From the NCBI GenBank assembly GCA_963784575.1, contig CAWARU010000002.1, forward strand, positions 372,001-436,000: a stretch of DNA of 64,000 nucleotides. Direction: 5' to 3'. The stretch's first letter is position 1. Each line of letters begins with the position of its first letter. The translations under genes were made by a program, and so were the position numbers. Below are positions 25,136 to 33,402 of this stretch, in pieces. The notes below the pieces were generated by a model. The model had not been told where the DNA came from. It saw only the letters and a program-made list of their open reading frames with translations, and did no database searches. This DNA is from CAWARU01 sp963784575. Its GTDB lineage: Bacteria; Pseudomonadota; Gammaproteobacteria; UBA6186; Azoamicaceae.

Positions 25136-27061
25136 TTATTCGGGGGGATTTTCAAGTTCTTCCCAGCGTCTATATAATCCTTCCAATGTTTCTTGATTAT
25201 TCTTCAGCAGCGACAGTTTTTCTTTAATATATTCTTCTGAATTGGCATAGAAATTTGGAGCAGCTACTTCTAATTGCAAGGTATGTAGGTCTGTTTCAAG
25301 TTTTGAAATTTTGTCTGGCAAGCTCTCTAATTCTCTTTTTAAACGGAAACTTGATTGTGGTCTGGATTGTGGTCTGATTTGGGGCTGAATGGATGATGAC
25401 TGCGACGACAGAGGTTCGTGATCTACAGTTTTGTTTGCGGTCATCGCTTTAAATTTCAAACTTTGTCTCATCTCTTTTGGTATATCAGAATAGCCTCCGA
25501 CAAACTCTATAATCCGCCCCTGCCCCGCAAAAAAGAGTGTACCCGTCGCAACTTCATCCACAAAACTGCGATCATGGCTGACGAGAAGTACTGTTCCTTG
25601 GTAATCTACTAAAATGCTTTCCAGTAATTCCAAAGATTCAATATCTAAGTCATTGGTAGGTTCATCCAGCACCAAGAGATTGCTCGGCAAACTGAACAAT
25701 TTAGCCAGCAAAAGACGGTTACACTCGCCGCCGGAAAGCATTTTTACAGGAGTTCTGGCACGTTCCGGCGTAAAAAGAAAATCTCCTAGATAACTCATCA
25801 CATGTTTTTGTTTGCCTCCGATCGAAATGGTTTCACGACCTTGTGCCACATTCTCGACTGCTGTGAGGGCTGGATCAATGCCTTGGCGTAATTGATCAAA
25901 ATAAGCAATTTGTAAATTAGTACCAAGCTCGAGCTTGCCGATAGTTGGTTTGATTTTTCCAAGCAGCAATTTTAATAAAGTACTTTTACCGGCGCCATTC
26001 GGACCAATGAGCGCAATTTTATCCCCTCGAAAAATGCTGATTGAAAAGTCTTGGATGATGGGAGGATGTTCAGGAAAACTAAAGCTGATGTGCTCTGCAT
26101 TGACCACTAATTTACCAGACTTCATGGCTTCATTTGCAGAAAACTCTGGTTTTCCTTGGTATTCGCGGCGTTTGGCACGTTCTTCGCGTAATTTTATCAA
26201 TGCTCGAACCCTGCCCTCATTTCGAGTGCGGCGTGCTTTAATGCCTTGACGGATCCAAGCTTCTTCTTTGGCAAGCACGTTGTCAAATAATTTTGCTTGC
26301 TGGGCTTCTACTTCTAAGCGTTCTTCTTTATCCTTAAGATATTTTTCATAATTTCCAATCCAGGAAGTCAGTTTACCACGATCCAGTTCTAAGATGCGTT
26401 TGCTGTGTTTTTGTAATAATGTTCTATCATGCGTGATGCAAAGAACAGCACCTTTATAATCATTCAAAAATTCTTCGAGCCACTCAATGGCTTCCAAGTC
26501 TAAATGATTACTGGGTTCATCCAGTAATAAAAGATCGGGTTTGCTAACCAAAGCCATGGCGAGCATGGCTCTTCTTTGCCAACCGCCGGAGAGATCGCGA
26601 AATAATTTATCCGGAGGCAATTCTAGACGGGTAATGATTTCATCGATATTTTGCGAGAATTCCCAGCCTCCCCGAGCTTCTAACTCCTGTTGGATGATTT
26701 CGATTTCTCGTAACCAGGCGTCATGGTTCGGCATATCAGGGGTTGATATCAATTCGTGATATTTTTTTAGGAATTCTCCGGTTTCTTCCAAGCCGCTCGC
26801 AACTACTTCATAGACAGTTTTATTGCCAAAATCTGGCAAATTTTGAGATAATTCAGATATTTTGAGTTTTGGGGCGCGATAAATACTGCCCTCGTCGATG
26901 GGCATTTGGCCGGAAATTACCTTGAGGAGGCAAGTTTTTCCCATGCCATTTCTGCCGATCAAAAAGATTCTTTCCCGGGCTTCAATTTGCAGGTTGGCAT
27001 GGTCAAGCAAAGGTGCTTCACCAAAGGCAAGTGAGACATTTTCAAGGCGGATTAAAGACAT
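25136..27061 (-). CDS. uup: ABC-F ATPase Uup
   Basis: A 641-residue soluble ABC-F protein with two ATPase domains: Walker A GRNGMGKT and GPNGAGKS, signatures LSGGWQRR and LSGGECNR, and Walker B LLLLDEPSNHLDLEA and LVLDEPTNDLDI. The linker between them and a C-terminal coiled coil (LPDKISKLETDLHTLQLEV) are typical of Uup, which acts on ribosomes and affects DNA recombination and transposon excision. A Ser/Gln/Pro-rich insert (SSQSSSIQPQIRPQSRPQSS) precedes the coiled coil. The promoter appears to start transcription at the ATG itself. Confidence 0.92.
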   Translation of the reverse strand: MSLIRLENVSLAFGEAPLLDHANLQIEARERIFLIGRNGMGKTCLLKVISGQMPIDEGSIYRAPKLKISELSQNLPDFGNKTVYEVVASGLEETGEFLKKYHELISTPDMPNHDAWLREIEIIQQELEARGGWEFSQNIDEIITRLELPPDKLFRDLSGGWQRRAMLAMALVSKPDLLLLDEPSNHLDLEAIEWLEEFLNDYKGAVLCITHDRTLLQKHSKRILELDRGKLTSWIGNYEKYLKDKEERLEVEAQQAKLFDNVLAKEEAWIRQGIKARRTRNEGRVRALIKLREERAKRREYQGKPEFSANEAMKSGKLVVNAEHISFSFPEHPPIIQDFSISIFRGDKIALIGPNGAGKSTLLKLLLGKIKPTIGKLELGTNLQIAYFDQLRQGIDPALTAVENVAQGRETISIGGKQKHVMSYLGDFLFTPERARTPVKMLSGGECNRLLLAKLFSLPSNLLVLDEPTNDLDIESLELLESILVDYQGTVLLVSHDRSFVDEVATGTLFFAGQGRIIEFVGGYSDIPKEMRQSLKFKAMTANKTVDHEPLSSQSSSIQPQIRPQSRPQSSFRLKRELESLPDKISKLETDLHTLQLEVAAPNFYANSEEYIKEKLSLLKNNQETLEGLYRRWEELENPPE

Positions 27062-27066
27062 GGAGT

Positions 27067-27094
27067 ATTATAGCATACATAAATGACATATCAA
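27067..27094 (-). promoter_or_regulatory. Promoter giving a probably leaderless uup mRNA
   Basis: On the minus strand TTGATA (27094-27089), a 16-base spacer and a perfect TATAAT (27072-27067). Only five bases (ACTCC) separate the -10 box from the uup ATG, so transcription should begin at or next to the start codon. No ribosome site exists. Confidence 0.6.
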
Positions 27095-27104
27095 TATGAT
27101 GATT

Positions 27105-27129
27105 GGATTCCCGCCTCTAGCTGGAATCC
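27105..27129. repeat. Dispersed palindrome, GGATTCC type
   Basis: GGATTCC (27105-27111) and GGAATCC (27123-27129) form a stem. The motif with inner CCCGC is related to the palindromes at 51157-51184 and 60167-60186. The remaining gap to 27407 is AT-rich and shows no other supportable feature apart from the ribosome site AGGAG near 27394. Confidence 0.5.
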
Positions 27130-27407
27130 AGGATATAGATATATAAGATAAATGAATAAGTGTAGATACTTAAAATTTGTCAGAGTTTTTAATATTAATC
27201 ATGAGTGCAATGCTTGACATTTCCAGAAAATACCAGTAAATTTCAATTTATATTAAAACGCTTTCACCTTAAAAAACATGATTTGATTATATAACTTATC
27301 ATATTTCACCTTAATTCGAATTCGGTTTTATTCGAAATTCCTATAAATCAATCGGAAAAAATCGGATAACATTTTGTAAATTTTAGATATTACAGGAGAT
27401 TTTTTAT

Positions 27408-28151
27408 ATGGCTCTTTCCCCTACTTCTACTGATATTTCATCTGTAGCAGCTCGCTCCCTCGAAACTCCCGAAAGTCAATCTTATGCGTACAAAATTGTC
27501 GATGATATTGCAGCTGAGTTGGCACAAATCATTACCCAGAAGAAAATTGAAAAAGTCACTGCAACGCGAGAGACAGGCAAAAAGCTGCTGAAGACCGCCT
27601 TTAAAAATAAGGATGCAAAATTATATGCCTATATGATTCGACAGGTACTGGACATCTGTATTAACGCCTATCGTAACGGCGATTTGGCAGAAATCCAAGA
27701 ATTACTTGAATTAGATCCGGTTGAGGCACGATTTTGGTTTCAACTGTTGGAAGAAAGACAGTTCGGAGTCTTGAGTTTTCTGATGATTATAACAGGAGAA
27801 CTTGAAAAATTTGCAGAGGATTTAGAACAAGATAAAAATACTATTTTACCGTTCAAAAAAGATGTAATGCGGCAAATGCTGTCTTTTGATATAAAATGCA
27901 TGCCGCCCAGTTTAAAACACTATCTTACTTTGCCTGAAAATAGTCATGATGCTGGTCATATTTTGGATTTCATTCACGATGTTCACTTTGAGTACTATTA
28001 TACCCTGGACTTACCGAAAGAATTTGCGAGATTCGCCCTGAAATTAAGCCGCTTCGCTATAGATTCTAACCAAGATCCAAAGCTGCAAAATGCCTTTTTA
28101 ATGAAGTTTGATCTTAATCATGATGAGCTGCAATTTTTCGATAGTTGCTGA
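27408..28151 (+). CDS. N-terminal part of a broken giant helical-repeat protein
   Basis: A 247-residue frame starting at an ATG behind AGGAGA. It is made of helical modules such as LLKTAFKNKDAKLYAYMIRQVLDICINAYRNGD, a pattern that returns many times downstream. It ends at a TGA (28149-28151). The same frame continues coding-like without interruption to 28862, so the TGA looks like a nonsense mutation in a once longer protein. No known family recognised; the style resembles repeat-rich secreted effectors of Legionellales. No signal peptide or membrane segment. Confidence 0.6.
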   Translation: MALSPTSTDISSVAARSLETPESQSYAYKIVDDIAAELAQIITQKKIEKVTATRETGKKLLKTAFKNKDAKLYAYMIRQVLDICINAYRNGDLAEIQELLELDPVEARFWFQLLEERQFGVLSFLMIITGELEKFAEDLEQDKNTILPFKKDVMRQMLSFDIKCMPPSLKHYLTLPENSHDAGHILDFIHDVHFEYYYTLDLPKEFARFALKLSRFAIDSNQDPKLQNAFLMKFDLNHDELQFFDSC

Positions 28152-28181
28152 TCCTCTAAAAATTTAAAGCTCATTACCTGG

Positions 28182-28862
28182 TTGGTTGCAAGCACTGGTT
28201 TGAATGACTTCATTCGAGAACATAATATTCCTTGGGACACAATGCTAATATTTCAGCACAGAGTTTTTGCTGAATTAGAAAGAGAGTTTGGAAAAGATTT
28301 TATCAAAAATGATCCTAAACTTATCCTCAGAGATTTAGAAGCAGCTGCAGAAAAAGAAGATGAAGTTGCAGTGAGTCTGTCATTGACTGAATTAAAGATC
28401 TATTTAATCACTCTATTCCAGAACCGCCAAAAAGATGAGATGGCCCAATTTTTAGTGCAGGCCTCAGAATTCATGATAAAAAACCTCGAAAAGCCTCTGT
28501 TTAATGTGGTGAAGGCGAGCTTTACCTCTGCCCTGAAATCCAGAGTAGAGGATATGGCTTTTAAGTCCAAAATCTTGGGAGATTCTAAGCCGGCAGGATT
28601 ACTGGCCCGTAACATGTTAGAGGCCTTAAAATTATACAGGTTCGGACTTAATTGCAATATGACAGCGCAGGAAGTAACGCTGTTCAAGGAAGAAGTGCGA
28701 CGATGTGTAGAAGATCTAACCCAAGTGATTTCGACTCCCCAAAGTTTAGCCGCGACCATTTATTGTGGATTAGCGGATGGAACCAGAAGATCAATTCCTA
28801 TGGAAGCACGCTGCTTCGGGTATGAAACACTTCTTGAAGTTGGCTTTCAAATTAAAGGATAA
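28182..28862 (+). CDS. Middle fragment of the same giant repeat protein
   Basis: In the same frame as the preceding gene. Codons after the TGA read SSKNLKLITWLVASTGLNDF, which fits continued coding. The GTG/ATG-like starts near 28182 are probably not used. Modules with LTELKIYLITLFQNRQKDEMAQFLVQASEFMI match the repeat pattern of the flanking parts. Near 28800-28862 coding passes to the +1 frame (residues MKHFLKLAFKLKDKEKF), so this frame's last residues are probably out-of-frame readthrough. Confidence 0.5.
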   Translation: MVASTGLNDFIREHNIPWDTMLIFQHRVFAELEREFGKDFIKNDPKLILRDLEAAAEKEDEVAVSLSLTELKIYLITLFQNRQKDEMAQFLVQASEFMIKNLEKPLFNVVKASFTSALKSRVEDMAFKSKILGDSKPAGLLARNMLEALKLYRFGLNCNMTAQEVTLFKEEVRRCVEDLTQVISTPQSLAATIYCGLADGTRRSIPMEARCFGYETLLEVGFQIKG

Positions 28863-31800
28863 GGAAAAATTCCAGCTTTGTCTCAATCATATTTCAGACT
28901 TAATAGAATTTTGCTATAAACACGGCCATCTGCGAAAATTCTTTGAGCTCTCAAAAATCAAATTGCCCTTTATCTCGCGCCTATCTGCTGCTGTAGCATC
29001 AAGAGACTCCAAGGATATCGTAAACAAAAATATCTTAAAATTTTTGATAGACTATTCCTTGAGACTATTAATTCAAGACGAAGAAACTCATTTCTTTTCT
29101 AATTTAGGTTATTGGTTCAAGACCAATCTGGCACGTGAGAAAGCTATCAGAGCCAGAGAAAAAGTTTGTCTTGAATTCCAAAAAGATCTTTATAAAACTT
29201 ATGGCCTCGATACCGATCCCAAAAATGTTGGTAAAATATTTCGTTTTCAACGGGAATTTAATGTCCTAACAGAGGTTTTAAAGTCAACAACATCCGGAAC
29301 ACTCATCCCGTCAGCTGAGAAGACCAAAGCAAAACCAGATCATAAGAAAATATTAGCTGAACTCAAAGATGCCATTTCCAAGAGAAATCAAGAAGCCTTG
29401 ATTTCGAATGCTGCAAAAATCCGTGATCTTCTGAAAGCAGCCTTCCTTGAAGACCACATCCCCCATTTTCAAGTCATTATGACTGGATTAATGGATTGCA
29501 TCAAATTTGGATGCCAAGATAGGAAAGAAGATACAATTGCCACTATTTTAGATATCATGACTCGTTCGGGTTACGATATTCATGAAACAGAAGAAGAATA
29601 TCCCACTATTACTCCAGTTGAATTGGCATTCTTCCTGGATCTAGTGACCCGGGATAATCGTCCGGCAGTCTATTTTTCTTTACTAAACTATTTAAATTTT
29701 CAATCCTTTTTAGGATTCAATAAAGACCCGAAACGCACCAATCGGATTTGCTCCTTCAAAATTTATGCACTGGAAGAATTCACCAAATGTAAGACGCTTC
29801 TCAATTCTTCTGAGGTTGATAAACTCATGAAGCGCTGCAATGAGAGCTGCAATGAACTTGATCTTAAGAATTACAGTGAATCCTATTACAGTAGTGATCT
29901 CTTAGACTTATACACAAAATTTCTCATCTTGAGCAGCCAGATTGATGGCGAAAGAGAACGAAAAGCCCATAGAGAACTCCTGAAAATGCTCAATTTCGAG
30001 GTCTCTCTTATCCGAAAAGTGCATCAAGCAGGAATGTTTTCAATTTTCAAGCTTATCGTTCAAAGAGGAGAACATACAGCCAAACTGCAGGCAATCGTTC
30101 AAAATGATCCTTCGTTGTTATATTGGATGGTCATGAATAATAATGATTTTCAATATTATGCCGATCGGAATGAGATATCTTCAGAAGCATGGATTAAGCT
30201 AAAGCGAACGCTCTACGGTTATATTGCATTGACCCTCCAACACGACGAGCCTGAAATTTTAAGAAACAAAGAGGCTATCCTGCAAGATTTCGCATCATTG
30301 GCGCGTAACAAAGAAGCAATACGATCTCATAAAAAGCTCGATTTACTGATTTTTGAAGCCAAAGCCTTATTTAAGGAAAGATATGAGGCCGGAGAAGTCA
30401 AAGATTTCAAAGAGTTGCTTGAAGATCTTATCAGGACCATTCTCCCCCTAAAATCAAATTCAATTCTTTTATCTAAAATCCTAGAATTAGATGCAGAAGA
30501 ATTGAGAGATTTTTCAAACATTCTACAACATGAAAAATACGGTCTCGCCCTTAAACTTGCATTAGAGAGTGAGGGTTTGCTGAATGGCCCCTATGAGCCC
30601 ATTCGATATCATAGGAATGATAAATCAGATTTCAGAATTCAGGTCATGGAGGCTTTTGCCAAACATCAACAATGCCTTTTGCCTCATTCAGCAGAAGCTT
30701 TATTAAAAGGCAATCTGGATTTGGTACAATCATTTGACTATGACAATCCGAAATATCCTTTAATAAGCCTAGAGGTAGAATATCAATTGAAAGATGCTTA
30801 TTTCAACAAAAATGATCGAAAATATGCTGAAATTATCCATTCCATTTGCAAGTTCATGGAACAGATATATCAGGAGGGTAATAGTCGGGCATTGATTCAT
30901 CTCTTTGAATTACATCCTCTGAAATTTGACGACATGCCGGTATTTCAAGCTGAATCTGGAGAGACAGTATCAAAAATTATCAATATACGAAAAACACACC
31001 TCTCGCTCGTTGATACTATGCGCCGCTTAATGGCAAAAGACAGTTTAGGACTTGCAAAACATTTAGTGGATCATTTCATTAGAAAACAGCAACGGAGTTT
31101 CATTGGAATTCCTAATGGTACGGAATTTACTTTGGCCATTTATCAAAACTTGAATATTCAGCCCTTAGATTTTCTGTGTTTAAATAAGGAGGTTAACGCT
31201 GCAGAGGTTAGTCTCATTACAGAAAGCCTCCGTAAAACCGCGAATCTTGGCACTGATCTCAAGAAATACGAGCAAACAATCGAATACTTATCTAAGCATG
31301 GTATTGTGGTAAATGCGCTACGTCCGCCTGAGGCCTTAGACTCATATCAATATAAAGAACTTTATAAAAAAATGAAGCAGCTTTGGATAGAGCATCGCGT
31401 GGCACATCGCTTCGGCATTCTGGATGCGGAATTGGAAGGGAGCTGCACAACCACCATGGCGTCTGAGTTACAAACTGCCTGTCTAAGATTTAAGAATTCA
31501 GATGTTTGCGTAAAAGTTTTGGGAGAAATAAATGCCGCACTTAAGGGCATAAGTGAAAAGGAATGGCACGACACAATAGAAAAACTCTCTCAAGACATCC
31601 AGGATATTTTCATTGATCGGAACCCCATTACCTTGGCTCAGAAAGTGAGTAAGAAAGAATTGATCGCGATTCCGGTATTTATACAATCTTGCCCAACAGA
31701 TGTGGAACAATGGGCACATCTTACTGGCGCACTCTTTTTCCACTATAAAAAAGCAGATTATTGCATTTTATCAGATCGTGGCGGCGTCATCTCGGAATCC

Positions 31801-32712
31801 GATTTTGGAATTACCCTGTATAAAATCGGAACCCCTGAACAGATTGCTACTGCGGCTGCAAATTTGATGAATTCAGAGAAGTCGGATATGACTGTTAAAG
31901 ATTTTAGGACAACAATTGATTCCTTAAATCTCACAAAAGTCTATCATATCAAAAAGAAACATCAAAAGAGCGGTAATTGCGGCTGGAGTTCTTCTGCGAA
32001 AATGTTAGGCTATGGAATCAAATTTGTGAATTTCTTGAATCTGATTGGTATTTTGAATCCAGAAAGAGATGACATTGCTGCTGATTTTGCGGAAGCGCAA
32101 AAACTCACTCAACCTCTATATAAGGCATTTTCAAATTTTGATCGCAAGGACATATTGGAACAGTATCAGACGGATTGCTCAATCTATCAGATTACTCCTA
32201 ATGTCTTATTACTTGCGCAAATATTACTCAGATCGGAACATCGTCCGCAGAGAAAGGAAATCGTTGAGCGAATTCGATGCATGAACTTAATTCAGGATGT
32301 GCATAGAGAAGCAGCTTTTAACACGTTATTGAAAGCCTCGGAGCATCTGGTTGTTCATAAATTAGGATTAAAGAAGCGCGGCATTGAGGCTGATCGAAAA
32401 TTATTATCTGAACATGCGAAACTGTTACTGGAAGCCTATCTTGCTTATAAAAGTGAGGAAGAACTCGATAAATTGATCGATTCAGCAGTGAAAGCGATTA
32501 AAGCCCATCAACCGGAGTTGTTTAAAGGACAAGATGCATGCCCCACGGCCATGACATCTCCTTTGTTATTGTCAGGCAGCTTAGCTTTATCTGAGGTTGG
32601 TGATAAAGCTCCAATTACCGATACAACTCCAAAAAGTGATCCTAAAGGCGAGAAAACAGAGGCTGATACTAAAAAGCCAAGTGAAGCAATTGAAGAGAGA
32701 TTGCGAAAATAG
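28777..32712 (+). CDS. Main part of the giant repeat protein, with a Cys/His motif near the end
   Basis: A 1311-residue protein, mostly helices in repeated modules of roughly 60-75 residues of the form LLKAAF..D....FQ.I..GL.DCIKFG. Around residues 975-1080 the character changes: His981 in WAHLTGALFFHYKK, then CILSDRGG, then KKKHQKSGNCGWSSSAK with Cys1068. A His, an RGG loop and a Cys at a helix start resemble a cysteine-protease-like centre in which His precedes Cys. From memory, similar NC-W-S-AK motifs occur in large Legionella and Coxiella proteins. The end is a Lys/Glu/Pro tail. With the two preceding fragments the original protein had about 1770 residues. Confidence 0.7.
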   Translation: MEPEDQFLWKHAASGMKHFLKLAFKLKDKEKFQLCLNHISDLIEFCYKHGHLRKFFELSKIKLPFISRLSAAVASRDSKDIVNKNILKFLIDYSLRLLIQDEETHFFSNLGYWFKTNLAREKAIRAREKVCLEFQKDLYKTYGLDTDPKNVGKIFRFQREFNVLTEVLKSTTSGTLIPSAEKTKAKPDHKKILAELKDAISKRNQEALISNAAKIRDLLKAAFLEDHIPHFQVIMTGLMDCIKFGCQDRKEDTIATILDIMTRSGYDIHETEEEYPTITPVELAFFLDLVTRDNRPAVYFSLLNYLNFQSFLGFNKDPKRTNRICSFKIYALEEFTKCKTLLNSSEVDKLMKRCNESCNELDLKNYSESYYSSDLLDLYTKFLILSSQIDGERERKAHRELLKMLNFEVSLIRKVHQAGMFSIFKLIVQRGEHTAKLQAIVQNDPSLLYWMVMNNNDFQYYADRNEISSEAWIKLKRTLYGYIALTLQHDEPEILRNKEAILQDFASLARNKEAIRSHKKLDLLIFEAKALFKERYEAGEVKDFKELLEDLIRTILPLKSNSILLSKILELDAEELRDFSNILQHEKYGLALKLALESEGLLNGPYEPIRYHRNDKSDFRIQVMEAFAKHQQCLLPHSAEALLKGNLDLVQSFDYDNPKYPLISLEVEYQLKDAYFNKNDRKYAEIIHSICKFMEQIYQEGNSRALIHLFELHPLKFDDMPVFQAESGETVSKIINIRKTHLSLVDTMRRLMAKDSLGLAKHLVDHFIRKQQRSFIGIPNGTEFTLAIYQNLNIQPLDFLCLNKEVNAAEVSLITESLRKTANLGTDLKKYEQTIEYLSKHGIVVNALRPPEALDSYQYKELYKKMKQLWIEHRVAHRFGILDAELEGSCTTTMASELQTACLRFKNSDVCVKVLGEINAALKGISEKEWHDTIEKLSQDIQDIFIDRNPITLAQKVSKKELIAIPVFIQSCPTDVEQWAHLTGALFFHYKKADYCILSDRGGVISESDFGITLYKIGTPEQIATAAANLMNSEKSDMTVKDFRTTIDSLNLTKVYHIKKKHQKSGNCGWSSSAKMLGYGIKFVNFLNLIGILNPERDDIAADFAEAQKLTQPLYKAFSNFDRKDILEQYQTDCSIYQITPNVLLLAQILLRSEHRPQRKEIVERIRCMNLIQDVHREAAFNTLLKASEHLVVHKLGLKKRGIEADRKLLSEHAKLLLEAYLAYKSEEELDKLIDSAVKAIKAHQPELFKGQDACPTAMTSPLLLSGSLALSEVGDKAPITDTTPKSDPKGEKTEADTKKPSEAIEERLRK

Positions 32713-33038
32713 CAATCCAGAAAAGGCTGAAATTCGGCCCAAGAAATTTGCATAGGTTTGCATTCATAGGTTTGCATAAATGATGTTGGGCTAGATATAT
32801 TAGGGTAGACATATTGTTTGAAAGTTAACAAAATTATAATTATATTAATTTTCAGAGATGTGTCATTTGTGCAGGAATGTGTTTTTTATATACCTGAATT
32901 TGCTGGATTCACTGGATAGTTCTGAATCTTGAGTCCAGCTTGCTACATTAAAAATTTTATTTAGCTCAATAAATCTTTATTTGGCTCGATAAATCTGTTA
33001 ATCTTATAAAATATCAAGTTATTTCCGGGAGTTACACT
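32713..33038. other. Intergenic region with a 20-bp tandem repeat
   Basis: The only structure seen is a tandem pair of 20-bp units at 32957-32976 and 32977-32996 (TTATTTAGCTCAATAAATCT and a copy differing at two sites), just upstream of the peptidase gene. It may be part of its control region. Nothing else was supported. Confidence 0.5.
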
Positions 33039-33371
33039 ATGCAAGGCACAGTTGACAGTAGTAAGCGTTTTTTCAAATCTAAATCAGAGCTTTCCTTCAA
33101 GCTTGGCATTTTTAGCCTTATTTTCAGTTTATTATTAAGCGGAACTGCTATCGCTGCAGCCTCCGATAAAGCTGAAAAGGCAAGCAAAATTGCGAAGGCT
33201 TCCAAAGGAAATTCCAATGCTACGGCCAATTCAAAATCAGCACTTATTTCACGTGCGATATTATTCAAAGATCCAGACCGTACTAATGTTCAATTGAGTC
33301 CGGATGGCAAATGGATGAGCTACCTTGCGCCTTCTAATGATGTGCTGAATATCTGGGTGGGGATCTATTGA
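33039..33371 (+). pseudogene. N-terminal fragment of the frameshifted S9 peptidase
   Basis: It encodes a signal peptide (LGIFSLIFSLLLSGTAIAAAS), a Lys/Ser/Asn-rich linker and the start of the propeller (NVQLSPDGKWMSYLAPSNDVLNIWVG). It then stops at TGA within GIY. In the +1 frame the code continues as GSIEDAKQQKDLKNMKVITNND without a gap into the gene at 33403. Removing one G from the run GGGG (33359-33362) would restore a single protein. Confidence 0.8.
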
Positions 33372-33402
33372 AGATGCTAAACAGCAAAAAGATCTGAAAA
33401 AC

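Noticed and set aside
28149..28151. TGA read as an amino acid (selenocysteine or recoded TGA)
   Set aside because: Other genes in the window end in TGA normally, no insertion-element-like hairpin is evident, and a second break lies downstream. A nonsense mutation is simpler.
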